Below are positions 16,318 through 25,475 of a stretch of 64,000 nucleotides of DNA, piece after piece. The first letter of the stretch is position 1; each line of letters starts with the position of its first letter. The position numbers were made by a program, and so were the translations under genes. Below the pieces are notes generated by a model, which worked only from the letters and a program-made list of their open reading frames with translations, made no database searches and was not told the origin of the DNA. The DNA is from JAOUFP01 sp963801505 (GTDB lineage: Bacteria > Nitrospirota > Thermodesulfovibrionia > Thermodesulfovibrionales > UBA6898): assembly GCA_963801505.1 (NCBI GenBank), contig CAWDEY010000009.1, positions 1 through 64,000 on the forward strand, given 5' to 3'.

Positions 16318-16416
16318 GCCAAATCTAGATTGGGAACTCTGTTCTTGTGAATAAAAACTCCCCACTGCAGAGAAAGCGTGGTATTAAAAACTTTAATAAA
16401 CTGGAGGAATCATCAA

Positions 16417-17007
16417 ATGAGCAACCAAGCTTACTCCATCGGTCTGGCAACAGTAGGTCACGATGTAAGTATCTGGCCTTTGGCAAAGATTGTGATGCCT
16501 GAAGTTATAACTATCGGAGATTCGGTCATCATCGACGATTTCGTGTTCCTGATGGGCGGCGCGAAGACTGCAATTGGCAGTTTCACCCATATCGGCTCGT
16601 TTACCTCCATCACCGGCGGCGGGGATTTCATAATGGAAGACTATTCCGGCCTGTCGAGCGGAGTCAGGGTCTACACCGGCAACGAGGATTATACTGGCGG
16701 CTGCATGACCAACCCGACAGTCCCTGCCCCATACCGGAGTCCGCTCCGCTCGTTTGTCCACATCGGGAAACACGCCATCATCGGGGCCAACTCAGTGATT
16801 CTCCCTGGGGTCGTGATTGGCGAAGGTGCAGTGGTCGGCGCCAATTCGCTGGTCACTAAGAACTGCCAACCTTGGACGACCTACTTCGGCTCTCCCGCGA
16901 AACCTCTGCGCCAGCGTCGATCCGAAAAAATCCTGGAACTGGAAGCACAGTTGCGCACGGAACTCTATGATGCGCACGGGCACTACATACCCAAGGATAT
17001 GCGCTGA
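16417..17007 (+). CDS. Left-handed beta-helix acyltransferase (WbbJ-like)
   Basis: The start is ATG 16417 behind GGAGGA; the longer frame from 16378 lacks a ribosome site. About 196 residues with hexapeptide-repeat turns: ITIGDSVIIDDFVFL, AIGSFTHIGSFTSITGGG, and the C-terminal HIGKHAIIGANSVILPGVVIGEGAVVGANSLV, the usual acetyl-CoA binding coils. These enzymes O- or N-acetylate sugars. It is followed 51 bases later by a PglD-like gene and then a DegT gene, a set typical for making an N-acylated amino sugar. The exact substrate cannot be read from sequence. Confidence 0.85.
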   Translation: MSNQAYSIGLATVGHDVSIWPLAKIVMPEVITIGDSVIIDDFVFLMGGAKTAIGSFTHIGSFTSITGGGDFIMEDYSGLSSGVRVYTGNEDYTGGCMTNPTVPAPYRSPLRSFVHIGKHAIIGANSVILPGVVIGEGAVVGANSLVTKNCQPWTTYFGSPAKPLRQRRSEKILELEAQLRTELYDAHGHYIPKDMR

Positions 17008-17058
17008 ATCCCTGTTTAGAGGTGGTCCCATTTGTTGACACTGGAAAGGAAACACTTC

Positions 17059-17499
17059 ATGCGCTATAAAATAGTGATCTGGGGAGCGTCGAGCCATGCG
17101 ATGGTGGTTGCAGATATCGTCATGCTTATGAATGAATACGAGCTCGTTGGGTTTCTGGACGACATAAACCCGGAACGCCGAAATAATATATTCTGCGGTT
17201 TGCCCATCCCTGGAGGAAGGGAACAACTGGACAACCTCAAGAGCACAGAGGTCAGTCATATTATCTTCGGGTTTGATAATTGCGAAGCGCGATTAAAACT
17301 GTCAGAAACGGCTCGCAGCTGCGGGTTCGCGCTGGCAACGGTCGTTCAGCCCCGGTCTGTTATCGCGGAAAATGTGTTGATAGGAGCGAGAACCATGATT
17401 GGAGCCGGAGCGGTAGTGGTCAAGGATGTTCCAGACGGAGTGTTGGCCTATGGCGTCCCTGCCAGGGTGATCAGGATGATTGTGGAAGATGGGCACTAA
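17059..17499 (+). CDS. PglD-like sugar O/N-acetyltransferase, unusually short
   Basis: MRYKIVIWGASSHAMVVADIV opens the Rossmann-like N-terminal sugar-nucleotide domain of PglD/NeuD acetyltransferases; a middle IIFGFDNCEARLKL strand follows. The C-terminal beta-helix is only RSVIAENVLIGARTMIGAGAVVVKDVPDGVLAYGVPARVI, about 40 residues, whereas relatives have about 100 with five to seven coils, including the catalytic His loop. An in-frame internal deletion of middle coils would explain this. The stop overlaps the start of the next DegT gene. Activity is doubtful if the catalytic His is gone. Confidence 0.75.
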   Translation: MRYKIVIWGASSHAMVVADIVMLMNEYELVGFLDDINPERRNNIFCGLPIPGGREQLDNLKSTEVSHIIFGFDNCEARLKLSETARSCGFALATVVQPRSVIAENVLIGARTMIGAGAVVVKDVPDGVLAYGVPARVIRMIVEDGH

Positions 17500-18697
17500 G
17501 AATAGTATAAATGATCTTGCCCTGCTGGGAGGTAAACCGGCTTTTGCAGAAAAGCTCCACGTAGGGCGCCCAAACATTGGAAATCGCGAGGTTTTGTTCA
17601 ACAGAATCAACGATATCCTCGACCGGCGCTGGCTCACCAACAATGGCTCTTGTGTGCAGGAATTTGAACAAAAACTAGCAGAGATGATAGGGGTAAGGTA
17701 TTGCATTGCCATGTGCAATGCCACAATTGCACTGGAAATCACCACGAGAGCGCTTGGCTTGACCGGCGAGGTTATTATCCCTTCGTTTACTTTTATTGCC
17801 ACTGCCCATTCCCTCCAGTGGCAGGAAATAACCCCAGTGTTTTGCGATATAGACCCGAAAACGCATAATATTGATCCGGCATGTGTCGAAAAGATGATCA
17901 CCCCACGCACAACCGGGATAATCGGTGTCCATTTGTGGGGCAGACCGTGCGATACCGAGGCATTGCTTAAGATTGCCCATACGCACAATCTTAAGCTGAT
18001 GTTCGACGCGGCTCACGCCTTTGGCTGCTCCCATAAGGGTCAGATGGCCGGTAGTTTCGGAAATGCGGAGATATTCAGTTTCCATGCCACCAAGTTCTTT
18101 AATACCTTCGAGGGTGGAGCCGTAGCGACTAATGACGATAAACTGGCAGAACAAATCCGCCTCATGAAAAACTTTGGCTTTGCAGGATATGACAATGTCA
18201 TTTATATCGGGACCAACGGCAAGATGAATGAAATGTCGGCAGCCATGGGCCTGACGGGACTTGGCAGTCTCGATGAATTTATTGCAATCAACCGTCTAAA
18301 TTATCAGCAGTATCGAAAAGAGCTTGCAGGTATATCGGGCATTGACCCGGTGATATACGATGAAAGCGAGAAAAACAATTATCAGTACATTGTTTTGGAG
18401 ATCGATGAGCAAGCTGCAGGCATAAATCGCAACGCTCTTTTGCAAATACTGCATGCAGAGAACATTATAGCGCGCCGCTATTTTTACCCTGGTTGTCACA
18501 GAATGGAACCGTATCGGTCATATTTCCCTCACTCCGGCCTGCTGCTGCCCAATACAGAGCGGCTTACGCATAAAGTGCTATCTTTACCGACCGGAACGGC
18601 TGTTGGTGCAGATGAAATACACAAAATCTGCCAGATCGTCAGACTGGCTGTTGCTAATGGTGCTGAGATCTCCAAAAGATTGAGCAGATTGAGTTAA
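17489..18697 (+). CDS. DegT/DnrJ/EryC1 sugar aminotransferase (first of four)
   Basis: A PLP-dependent enzyme that aminates a keto-sugar nucleotide. I prefer ATG 17489 (MGTKNSINDLALLGGKPAF), which overlaps the previous stop, over GTG 17480. Family motifs are present: CIAMCNATIALEI, EVIIPSFTFIATA, DAAHAFGC (PLP-binding Asp) and FSFHATKFFNTFEGGA with the Schiff-base Lys. Length 402 fits the family. Together with the upstream acetyltransferases it could make an N-acetylated amino sugar such as a viosamine- or fucosamine-type residue, which agrees with the WecF-like transferase downstream. Substrate is inference. Confidence 0.9.
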   Translation: MGTKNSINDLALLGGKPAFAEKLHVGRPNIGNREVLFNRINDILDRRWLTNNGSCVQEFEQKLAEMIGVRYCIAMCNATIALEITTRALGLTGEVIIPSFTFIATAHSLQWQEITPVFCDIDPKTHNIDPACVEKMITPRTTGIIGVHLWGRPCDTEALLKIAHTHNLKLMFDAAHAFGCSHKGQMAGSFGNAEIFSFHATKFFNTFEGGAVATNDDKLAEQIRLMKNFGFAGYDNVIYIGTNGKMNEMSAAMGLTGLGSLDEFIAINRLNYQQYRKELAGISGIDPVIYDESEKNNYQYIVLEIDEQAAGINRNALLQILHAENIIARRYFYPGCHRMEPYRSYFPHSGLLLPNTERLTHKVLSLPTGTAVGADEIHKICQIVRLAVANGAEISKRLSRLS

Positions 18698-18732
18698 TGG
18701 CGGTGCCGTAATTATGTCCGCTTCATTTAATT

Positions 18733-19912
18733 ATGAATATTCTTCACATTGCTCCTGACTATAAATTTATCCCATTTGTTGCGGGCATATTCAATGCCTT
18801 CGACAAAGTATCAAATCTATTCTTAATGAATGTAGCCGACAATGCAGCGCATCCCAGACACATCGACGAATTGGGGAAAATGCGTTACGTTGATTACACC
18901 TATTTCGGTTCCCATGCAATGGCTGATGATCTGGCATGGTGCGATTGTCTGATCGTGCATTTTCTTTGCGGAGAGAGCGCAAGGATGATTTTGAAAGCCC
19001 CTCCACGAGTTACAGTCGTATGGAGCGGGTGGGGTGGTGACTACTATGAGTTATTGCCCCCCGAGTATAAACAAAATTTGCTAGGCGACTACACAAAAGA
19101 CCTTGTTGAGAAAATGATACACAAGGACCCGTTACCAGCCCCAAGTTTAATAAACTATACCCTAAGCAAATTAAGTCAGTTTAAAGAAGACTTTAAACAT
19201 AATCGAATGATGCAAAAAGCAATTAAAAGAGTCGATTTTTTCTCTGCGCCTATCCGTGAAGATTATGCCATTGTACAGGCTGGACTCGACGCTGGTTTTC
19301 GAGCGCAGTACATTCAACTGAATTACGGCAGTGTTGAGCAGACGTTCGCACCTGGCTCATCCATAATAACCGGGAATAACATCATGGTAGGCAATTCTGC
19401 GACAGCAACCAATAACCATGTCGAGATTTTCAGGGCCCTTGCAAAACTTGACTTGGACGAGCGCAGGATTATCGTTCCGCTAAGCTACATTGATCCTGAT
19501 TACAGAGATGCCATTATTCTATATGGCAATGAACTATTTGGCGAACGCTTTCAACCCATCGTGGATTTCATGCCATTGGATAAATACAGACGCATTGATT
19601 GCTGAATGTTCAATTGTAATCATGGGGCATCGTCGTCAGCAGGCCCTCGGGAATATATGCACCATGCTTTACAAGGGGGCAAAGGTGTTTGTTAGTGAGG
19701 ATAGCGTGGTGTATCATTTTTTCAAAAATAGTGGTGCATTCGTTTACGGCCTTCGTGATTTGACAGAAAGTGGCGGGAAGGTATTTGCTCCGTTGACAGA
19801 GGAGCAAAAACAAAAAAATCGCGAGGTATTAGAGTCTCATTGGGGGCAATTCGTAGTCTTGCAAAATGTGCGTAACTTGATCGAAATATTGCAGGTGAAG
19901 GTAATTGCATAA
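18733..19912 (+). pseudogene. WecF-like (GT56) 4-acetamido-fucosaminyl transferase, one frameshift
   Basis: The first frame (MNILHIAPDYKFIPFVAGIF to residue 285) includes VVWSGWGGDYYELL and the nucleotide-binding part NNIMVGNSATATNNHVEIF and IIVPLSYIDPDY. These correspond to WecF segments LVGNSGDRSNEH and VVPMGYP. A one-base shift near 19595 is needed to continue as DALIAECSIVIMGHRRQQALGNI and KVFVSEDSVVYHFFKNSG. The joined protein is about 390 residues. GT56 enzymes transfer Fuc4NAc from TDP-sugar to a lipid-linked glycan at the inner membrane. Donor identity is by family analogy only. Confidence 0.78.
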
Positions 19913-20588
19913 GATTAACTATTTAGCTTGTAACTGGCTGGCGCTCAAGATGAACAATGAAGATGTGCAAAACTGCCTCAGCGAGATGTCCGGCGTGGTT
20001 TACGATCTTGGCTGTGGTATCCGCCCGTATGAGAAAGACATCCTCACCGTGGCAGACCGCTATGTGGGCGTGGACTGGTCGAGTACATTACATGGCCTGC
20101 ATGCCGATATTGAGGCGGATATGAATAAGCCCTTGCCGATAGATGACGACGTTGCCGATGCCATCGTTTCGTTTCAGGTTCTTGAGCATCTTTACGAACC
20201 TCAAGTTGTGTTAAACGAGGCATTCCGTATTATTCGCCCAGGTGGAAAAATTTTTATCTCTGTTCCATTTCAGTGGTGGGTACACGAGGCGCCATATGAT
20301 TATTTCCGGTATACACGCTATGGCCTCGATACATGCTTGCCAAAGCTGGCTTCGTGGATATCAAAATAAAAGAATCTTCCGGTTTTTGGGTTATGTCGGT
20401 TACTTAAATTCAATTACCAGACAGCCGGCATGACTTCCGGTCCCGGACTCTTGCAGCGGATTTTTCGGGCTTTCTTAATCCCACTCTGGCTGATTAATCA
20501 GTTAATTGCGCCAATTTTAGATCGCCTCTGGCCTAATCCGGCTGAAACTGCGGGCTACTATATTTGTGCCTTTAAAAGACAAGACTGA
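19905..20588 (+). pseudogene. Class I SAM-dependent methyltransferase, two frameshifts
   Basis: Frame one (19905-20369) holds VYDLGCGIRPYEKDIL (SAM motif I), YVGVDWSSTLHG, AIVSFQVLEHLYEP and GGKIFISVPFQWWVHEAPYDYFRYT. A base is missing near 20325, giving YMLAKAGFVDIKIKESSGFWVMS in another frame. A base is extra near 20402, giving KFNYQTAGMTSGPGLL and then YYICAFKRQD to TGA 20588. The joined protein is about 225 residues, a normal glycan-locus methyltransferase. The gap 20589-20681 contains a short orphan reading FNPGYYQMLAQQLYGSAY that I cannot assign. Confidence 0.8.
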
Positions 20589-20681
20589 AGAATAAAATGA
20601 AAAGTGCAGAGAAGCGATCAACTCTTCAATCCGGGTTATTATCAGATGCTTGCGCAGCAACTTTACGGATCGGCCTATTGA

Positions 20682-21357
20682 ATGATTAGAAAAGCCATAG
20701 AAAAACCAGGGCCTTCACTCGTGAGCCGCGCTCTCATCTATTTTCAGCAGTATAGGGAAGCTAAAAGGAAAGCAGCTGTCATTGCTAAAAAGAATAAAAT
20801 AAAAATAGAATCTCTCATGCGGAGTCCCCTGCCGATAAAATTGGAACTGGGCGCGGGCGAGAATCGAGGGCTTCCCGGCTGGACTTATATCGATGCCAAC
20901 GACCATTGTGACCTCGTACTGGATCTAACTCAACCATTGCCCTTTCCGGATGACAGTATTGACATTATCTATTCTTCACATCTCCTTGAGCATTTTAAGC
21001 ACACGGACCTGCTCAGGTTTTTGGCGGAATGTCTGCGCCTTCTCAAACCCGGCGGCCAATTCAGCGCGGCAATACCCAACGCAAAAATATATCTGAATGC
21101 TTACCATGATACAGATAATTTAAATCCCGAAATATTCTGCCGTTACAAGCCAGCATATCATTACAACTCCAAAATCGATTATGTAAATTACATAGCTTAC
21201 ATGGATGGACAACACCAGTATATGTTCGACGAGGAAAATATTATCGCGATATTGGAAGAGACCGGGTTCAGGAATGCGTCACTGCAGAGACTTTGACGAG
21301 GTGCTGGATCTGGAGGACAGGCGCGCTCAGACAATTTATGCTGAAGCTGAAAAATAG
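20682..21357 (+). pseudogene. Class I SAM-dependent methyltransferase, frameshift near the 3' end
   Basis: The first frame covers almost all of the protein: KLELGAGENRGLPGWTYIDA (motif I and beta-2), CDLVLDLTQPLPFPDDSID, IIYSSHLLEHF and LKPGGQFSAAIPN. It stops at TGA 21294-21296. A one-base shift near 21285 instead yields RDFDEVLDLEDRRAQTIYAEAEK to TAG 21357, which closely matches the usual C-terminus of this family (RDFDP-LDLE-R---SIYAE). Only about 20 residues are affected, so activity might survive in part. Confidence 0.8.
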
Positions 21358-21365
21358 CCTCAGGC

Positions 21366-22301
21366 ATGAATGCTCTTGCGGCTAATACCATGAAAGCACC
21401 AATAGTTTTGTTTGTTTATAACAGGCCATTCCATACTTGTCAAACTGTTACTGGCCTTCAAAACAATGACTTGGCAAAAGACAGCGAACTTTTCATCTTT
21501 TCAGACGGTCCGAAATCGGAATCCGATAGGGCTAAAGTTCAGGAAGTCAGAGATTATGTCAAAACAATAAGGGGTTTTAAGAATCTTACAATAACCGAAC
21601 GGATTAATAATATTGGATTGGCGCAATCAATTATTTCAGGAGTGACAGAAATAGTCAATAAATTCGGTAAAGTCATCGTGCTGGAAGATGATTTAGTCAC
21701 TTCTCCATTTTTTTTGCGATATATGAATGATGCCCTGGAGTTCTATGACAATGAAAAAAAAATAATGCACGTATCGGGCGGAACTTATCCAATAGGAGAT
21801 TTTAGCACTGATTACACCTATTTTCTTCGCATTCCTTTGTGCTGGGATTGGGGCACATGGAAGCGTGCCTGGGACGATTTCGACAACAAGATTGAAATTA
21901 TGCAGCAGTTCAATAGTCAAATGATTTCAAAAGTCAACTTTGACAATACCTATCCTTACTGGGAACAGCTAGAGCTCAATCGTACCGGAAAAATTCAGAC
22001 TTGGTTTGTCTTCTGGTATGTTAAAGTCTTTTTAACCGATGGGCTAGCGTTATTCCCCCGCAGGTCTCTGGTAAAAAATATTGGAAATGATGGGAGCGGG
22101 GTGCACTGCGGCAAGACCGATGTGTATGATGTCACGCTCAGCTCTGTTCCAATAAAAGTTTTCGCTATTCCACTTCAAGAATCACGCAAAGCATTTTATC
22201 AACATAAAAAATATTTCCGCAGTATTCATCCAAGGCCTTATGGTCCTGTTCTTTACAGGGCGATAGGATTGGTAAAGAAACTAATAAAATTTTTACGTTA
22301 A
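21366..22301 (+). CDS. Glycosyltransferase (GT-A fold, GNT-I/GT2-like)
   Basis: 311 residues, intact. APIVLFVYNRPFHTCQTV opens the nucleotide-binding fold; IFSDGPKSESD and GKVIVLEDDLVTSPFFLRYMN carry the acidic DxD-like metal site (EDD); IPLCWDWGTWKRAWDDF and ALFPRRSLVKNIGNDGSGVH are conserved in this group of sugar transferases. The C-terminus is basic and amphipathic (YRAIGLVKKLIKFLR), suggesting membrane association. The start may be ATG 21366 or ATG 21390 (MKAPIVLF); neither has a strong ribosome site. Acceptor and donor are unknown. Confidence 0.82.
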   Translation: MNALAANTMKAPIVLFVYNRPFHTCQTVTGLQNNDLAKDSELFIFSDGPKSESDRAKVQEVRDYVKTIRGFKNLTITERINNIGLAQSIISGVTEIVNKFGKVIVLEDDLVTSPFFLRYMNDALEFYDNEKKIMHVSGGTYPIGDFSTDYTYFLRIPLCWDWGTWKRAWDDFDNKIEIMQQFNSQMISKVNFDNTYPYWEQLELNRTGKIQTWFVFWYVKVFLTDGLALFPRRSLVKNIGNDGSGVHCGKTDVYDVTLSSVPIKVFAIPLQESRKAFYQHKKYFRSIHPRPYGPVLYRAIGLVKKLIKFLR

Positions 22302-22325
22302 TCCTAATGCAAAAAGGTTAAATTT

Positions 22326-23101
22326 ATGGCCATCGGGTTTTTAAGAAAATCTATTATCGCCCTAAGAAAATACACATACGAATATGTACGAGGAAGCATT
22401 ACTCTGTCCACTCGTATTTCAACGGATTCATTTCTGGAAATAATACTAAAGTCGGCTCACACTCGATAATCTCGAATTCAGCTTTGGGGGACAGAGTTAT
22501 TGTCGGTGATAATTGTGACATAAACAAATCAACTCTTGACTCAAATATTGTTATTTATAAAAACAACAGATTGTTTCAAACATCAATCGGGAGATTCAGC
22601 TATGTTTCTCCCGGATCTGATGTAAGCATAACCAAAATCGGCAATTTTTGTTCCATTGGACCTGGTCTGTTATGTGGAGCTGGCGAACATCCGGTCAATT
22701 TTGTCAGTACTAGTCCTGTATTCTACTCAACTGCAAACCAGTGCGGGATTTTGTTTGCTGAAAAGGATTTATTTATTGAATCAAAACAAAGCAATATCGG
22801 TCACGATGTCTGGATTGGCACCAGGGTTTTTATTCGCGACGGAGTGAAGGTCGGCAACGGAGCAATTATAGCCACTGGCGCAGTAGTTGCTGCGGATGTT
22901 CCCGACTACGCGATTGTAGGTGGAGTTCCTGCAAAACTCATCCGCTATCGATTTCCAGCTGACGTGATCGGTAAATTATCGGACTTGCAGTGGTGGGACT
23001 GGCCGGAGGAAAAGCTGCGCAGGGCACAGCCGTACTTTGCACAGAATGATATTTCAGCTTTGATAAAGTGGGCGATAGCTGAAAAGCTGGTTAAAGATTG
23101 A
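22326..23101 (+). pseudogene. Hexapeptide-repeat sugar acetyltransferase (xenobiotic-type), one frameshift
   Basis: The likely start is ATG 22326 after AAAAAGG, giving MAIGFLRKSIIALRKY...STRISTDSF. A shift near 22435 then joins SGNNTKVGSHSIISNSALGDRV and the long frame to 23101. That frame has beta-helix coils FSYVSPGSDVSITKIGNFCSIG, the CGAGEHPVNFVST loop with the likely catalytic His, GHDVWIGTRVFIRDGVKVGNG, and the C-terminal WWDWPEEKL tail typical of the Vat/CatB-like group. Without the upstream part the frame would have to start at TTG 22484. Confidence 0.75.
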
Positions 23102-23116
23102 AAGTTTAATACAGAA

Positions 23117-23269
23117 ATGACTGTTAAAGATCTTACAAAAAAAATTCATCGGGTTCCCGATAACCCGCATGAAAAGAGGCCTATGGGCATAAAGCCGGCT
23201 AAAATGTTGAGCAGGAGTTTACCCTTCAGGGACAGACTGAGCAATATTTTACTGTCTTATAAGATCTGA
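23117..23269 (+). CDS. Short hypothetical frame
   Basis: An ATG frame of 50 codons (MTVKDLTKKIHRVPDNPHEK...SYKI) fills the gap between the acetyltransferase and the next glycosyltransferase. It is basic, has no recognisable motif and no clear ribosome site. It may be a remnant of a longer gene rather than a functional product. Confidence 0.25.
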   Translation: MTVKDLTKKIHRVPDNPHEKRPMGIKPAKMLSRSLPFRDRLSNILLSYKI

Positions 23270-23273
23270 CCTT

Positions 23274-24166
23274 ATGAATCTGAATACAAGAGTTCCTCTG
23301 CTTCCACTTTCGCCTGGAAAAACAGGATGGCCATGGACGCATACGCCCCAAAATACTCAAGCGGTAACGACTGAAGGCAGACATTGGCCAAAGATCAGCA
23401 TCGTCACGCCTTCGTTCAATCAGGGGCAGTTTCTGGAGGAAACCATCCGTTCAGTCCTGCTCCAGGGGTATCCAAATCTTGAATACATTATTATTGACGG
23501 TGGCAGTACAGATAACTCCTTAGAAATAATAAAGAGGTATGAACCCTGGCTTTCATATTGGGTGAGTGAGAGGGATCAAGGACAGACCGAAGCGCTCAAT
23601 AAGGGGTTTGCAAGCGCATCAGGCGAGTGGATGGCCTGGTTAAACTCTGACGATATTTATCTGCCGGGGACATTGATGAAAATTGCACGGATCATAATAA
23701 ACAATCCAGCGATTCATTGGTTGGTAGGCACGACGGTCCTGGCGGATGCCAAACTTTCCGAGCAGGGGCGGTCTGTCCCTCTGAGCAACTCCGGACCATG
23801 GACCGATTATATATGCATGCGTCAACTGGGAATTAATCTGCCACAGCCCTCTCGTTCTGGTCGAGGCCGGCATGGTCGGCAGCAGGCCCCCTCGATACAG
23901 TCGTTTCGTTATGCGATGGATCAGGAATACTGGGGACGTTTGGCACCGAAAGGCTTTTTACCTTTTGCATAGAAGAATCCCTTGCAGCTTTTCGTCTCCA
24001 TGGGAAAGCTAAGACAGCAGAAGGGGTTGAGCCATTTTTAATGGAAGAGATAGCAGTAGTCGACAAGTATATGAGCGGGATTTCTCCGGCCGAGATTAGA
24101 GATTCTGGCCTTTATCGTAAATCTCTTGTGAAAATGATAAAGAAAATCCGGAGGGACAGATGCTGA
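23274..24166 (+). pseudogene. Family 2 glycosyltransferase, multiple frameshifts near the C-terminus
   Basis: Residues 1-190 are intact: PKISIVTPSFNQGQFLEETI, QGYPNLEYIIIDGGSTDNSLEI and ASGEWMAWLNSDDIYLPG (the SDD metal site), a textbook GT2 domain. The section around 23840-23900 reads more naturally in a second frame (SFWSRPAWSAAGPLD), returns for RYAMDQEYWGRLA, and then stops at 23972. Another shift gives CIEESLAAFRLHGKAKTAEG and continues to TGA 24166. So at least three indels lie within about 130 bases. The joined length is near 295 residues. Confidence 0.8.
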
Positions 24167-24399
24167 ATACGTTATATAAAAGTTTGCCGGCATCTGCAAG
24201 AAAATATATTAAAGATTCTATTAACAGGTCCGTAAGACCGCCTGCTCCATGAAATCGATATGCTTTGCTTGCTCGCCGGGTCCTCCAATTTTGCCGATAG
24301 CGCAATATGTGACGTCATGCAGTTTAGCGGTCATCGAGCGGAAGGGTAAGAAGATTGTGATGATCCTGTTTTACAATAGGGGAAACAATAAACTCAACA
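24160..24399 (+). other. Region with decayed coding signal, not assigned
   Basis: An ATG at 24160 gives a 30-codon frame (MLNTLYKSLPASARKYIKDS...) to 24252. With shifts, LHEIDMLCLLAGSSNFADSAI and then KGKKIVMILFYNRGNN follow in other frames. The composition looks protein-like, so this could be the broken start of another glycan gene, but I recognise no family. Confidence 0.3.
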
Positions 24400-25383
24400 A
24401 TGAGCACGTGCTACGTAACAGGGGCTGCACGGCTTTATAGGTTCCCATTTGACTGATGATGCTTGTTAAAGAAGGGGCACGGGTTAAAGCCCTGTCACAC
24501 TATGACTCCTTTAATCATTGGGGATGGCTTGAAGATATTGATTGCCTTAAGCAAATCGAGGTCGTCGCAGGGGATGTGAGAGACCCTCATTACTGCAGGC
24601 ACATCACCAAAGGGGTGGATGTGGTCTTTCATCTGGCGGCGCTCATTGCCATCCCATATTCATATGTTGCCCCCGCGAGCTATGTCGACACAAACGTCAG
24701 GGGGACGTTAAATATTTGCCAGGCAGCGCTGGACAATGGATGTGAAAAAGTGATCCACACGTCAACGAGCGAAGTTTACGGCACCGCCCAGTATGTGCCG
24801 AATAGACGAGAAGCATCCTCTGCAGCCGCAGTCTCCCTACAGCGCGAGCAAGATAGGGGCCGATTCCATCGCAATGAGCTTTCATAATGCGTTTAATCTT
24901 CCGCTGGTCATGGTCCGGCCATTTAATGCCTATGGCCCGCGACAATCGGCCCGGGCTATCATTCCCACTATCTTAACTCAGCTTTTATCGGGCAAAAACG
25001 AAATCAGGCTCGGCTCTTTACACCCCACAAGAGACCTGGTGTATGTTAAAGATACAGTAGAAGGCTTTCTCGAAATCGCGCGTTCTGACAAGACCATAGG
25101 CGAAGAGATAAACATCTCAACTCAGACGGAGATTTCAGTCGCCGACCTGGCATATAAAATTATTTCGCTGATCAATCCTGCCGCAAGGGTCATTTCTGAA
25201 GACTTGAGAAGAAGGCCTGTGAAAAGTGAAGTAGAAAGACTCCTGGGAAGCAACGAAAAAATACGCAACATGACGAATTGGCAAGCAGGACATACTCTGG
25301 AAGAGGGATTGAGGGAGACCATTGAGTGGTTCAGAGACAGTAAGAACCTCAGTTTGTACAAGGCCGACATATATAATCAGTGA
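24400..25383 (+). pseudogene. SDR-family NDP-sugar epimerase/4,6-dehydratase, about three frameshifts
   Basis: From ATG 24400, MSTCYVTGAA is followed after a one-base shift by GFIGSHLTD, together the TGaaGFIGSH NAD-binding motif. Another shift leads into MLVKEGARVKALSHYDSFNHWG. That frame runs through DVVFHLAALIAIPYSY and STSEVYGTAQYVP. A third shift near 24800 gives IDEKHPLQPQSPYSASKIG (catalytic YxxxK) and continues intact to 25383, with VRPFNAYGPRQSARAIIPT and DLVYVKDTVEGF. The joined protein is about 325 residues, like GDP-mannose or UDP-GlcNAc 4,6-dehydratase relatives in polysaccharide and legionaminate loci. Exact sugar unknown. Confidence 0.82.
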
Positions 25384-25475
25384 ATAATTATTTCTTCTTT
25401 GTTTTTTTAATAAGCTCTTTTTCGGACTCTTTCTGACAGACAAATCTCACGATATTTATTTATAATAAAACCCTT

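Noticed and set aside
19490..19605. Second overlapping start for the WecF-like C-terminal frame
   Set aside because: The upstream frame already encodes this stretch; the second frame is needed only after the shift near 19595.
25433..25466. CTGACA ... TATAAT promoter before the E1 alpha gene
   Set aside because: Spacing between the boxes is 22 bases, and the -10 would lie only 9 bases before the start codon.
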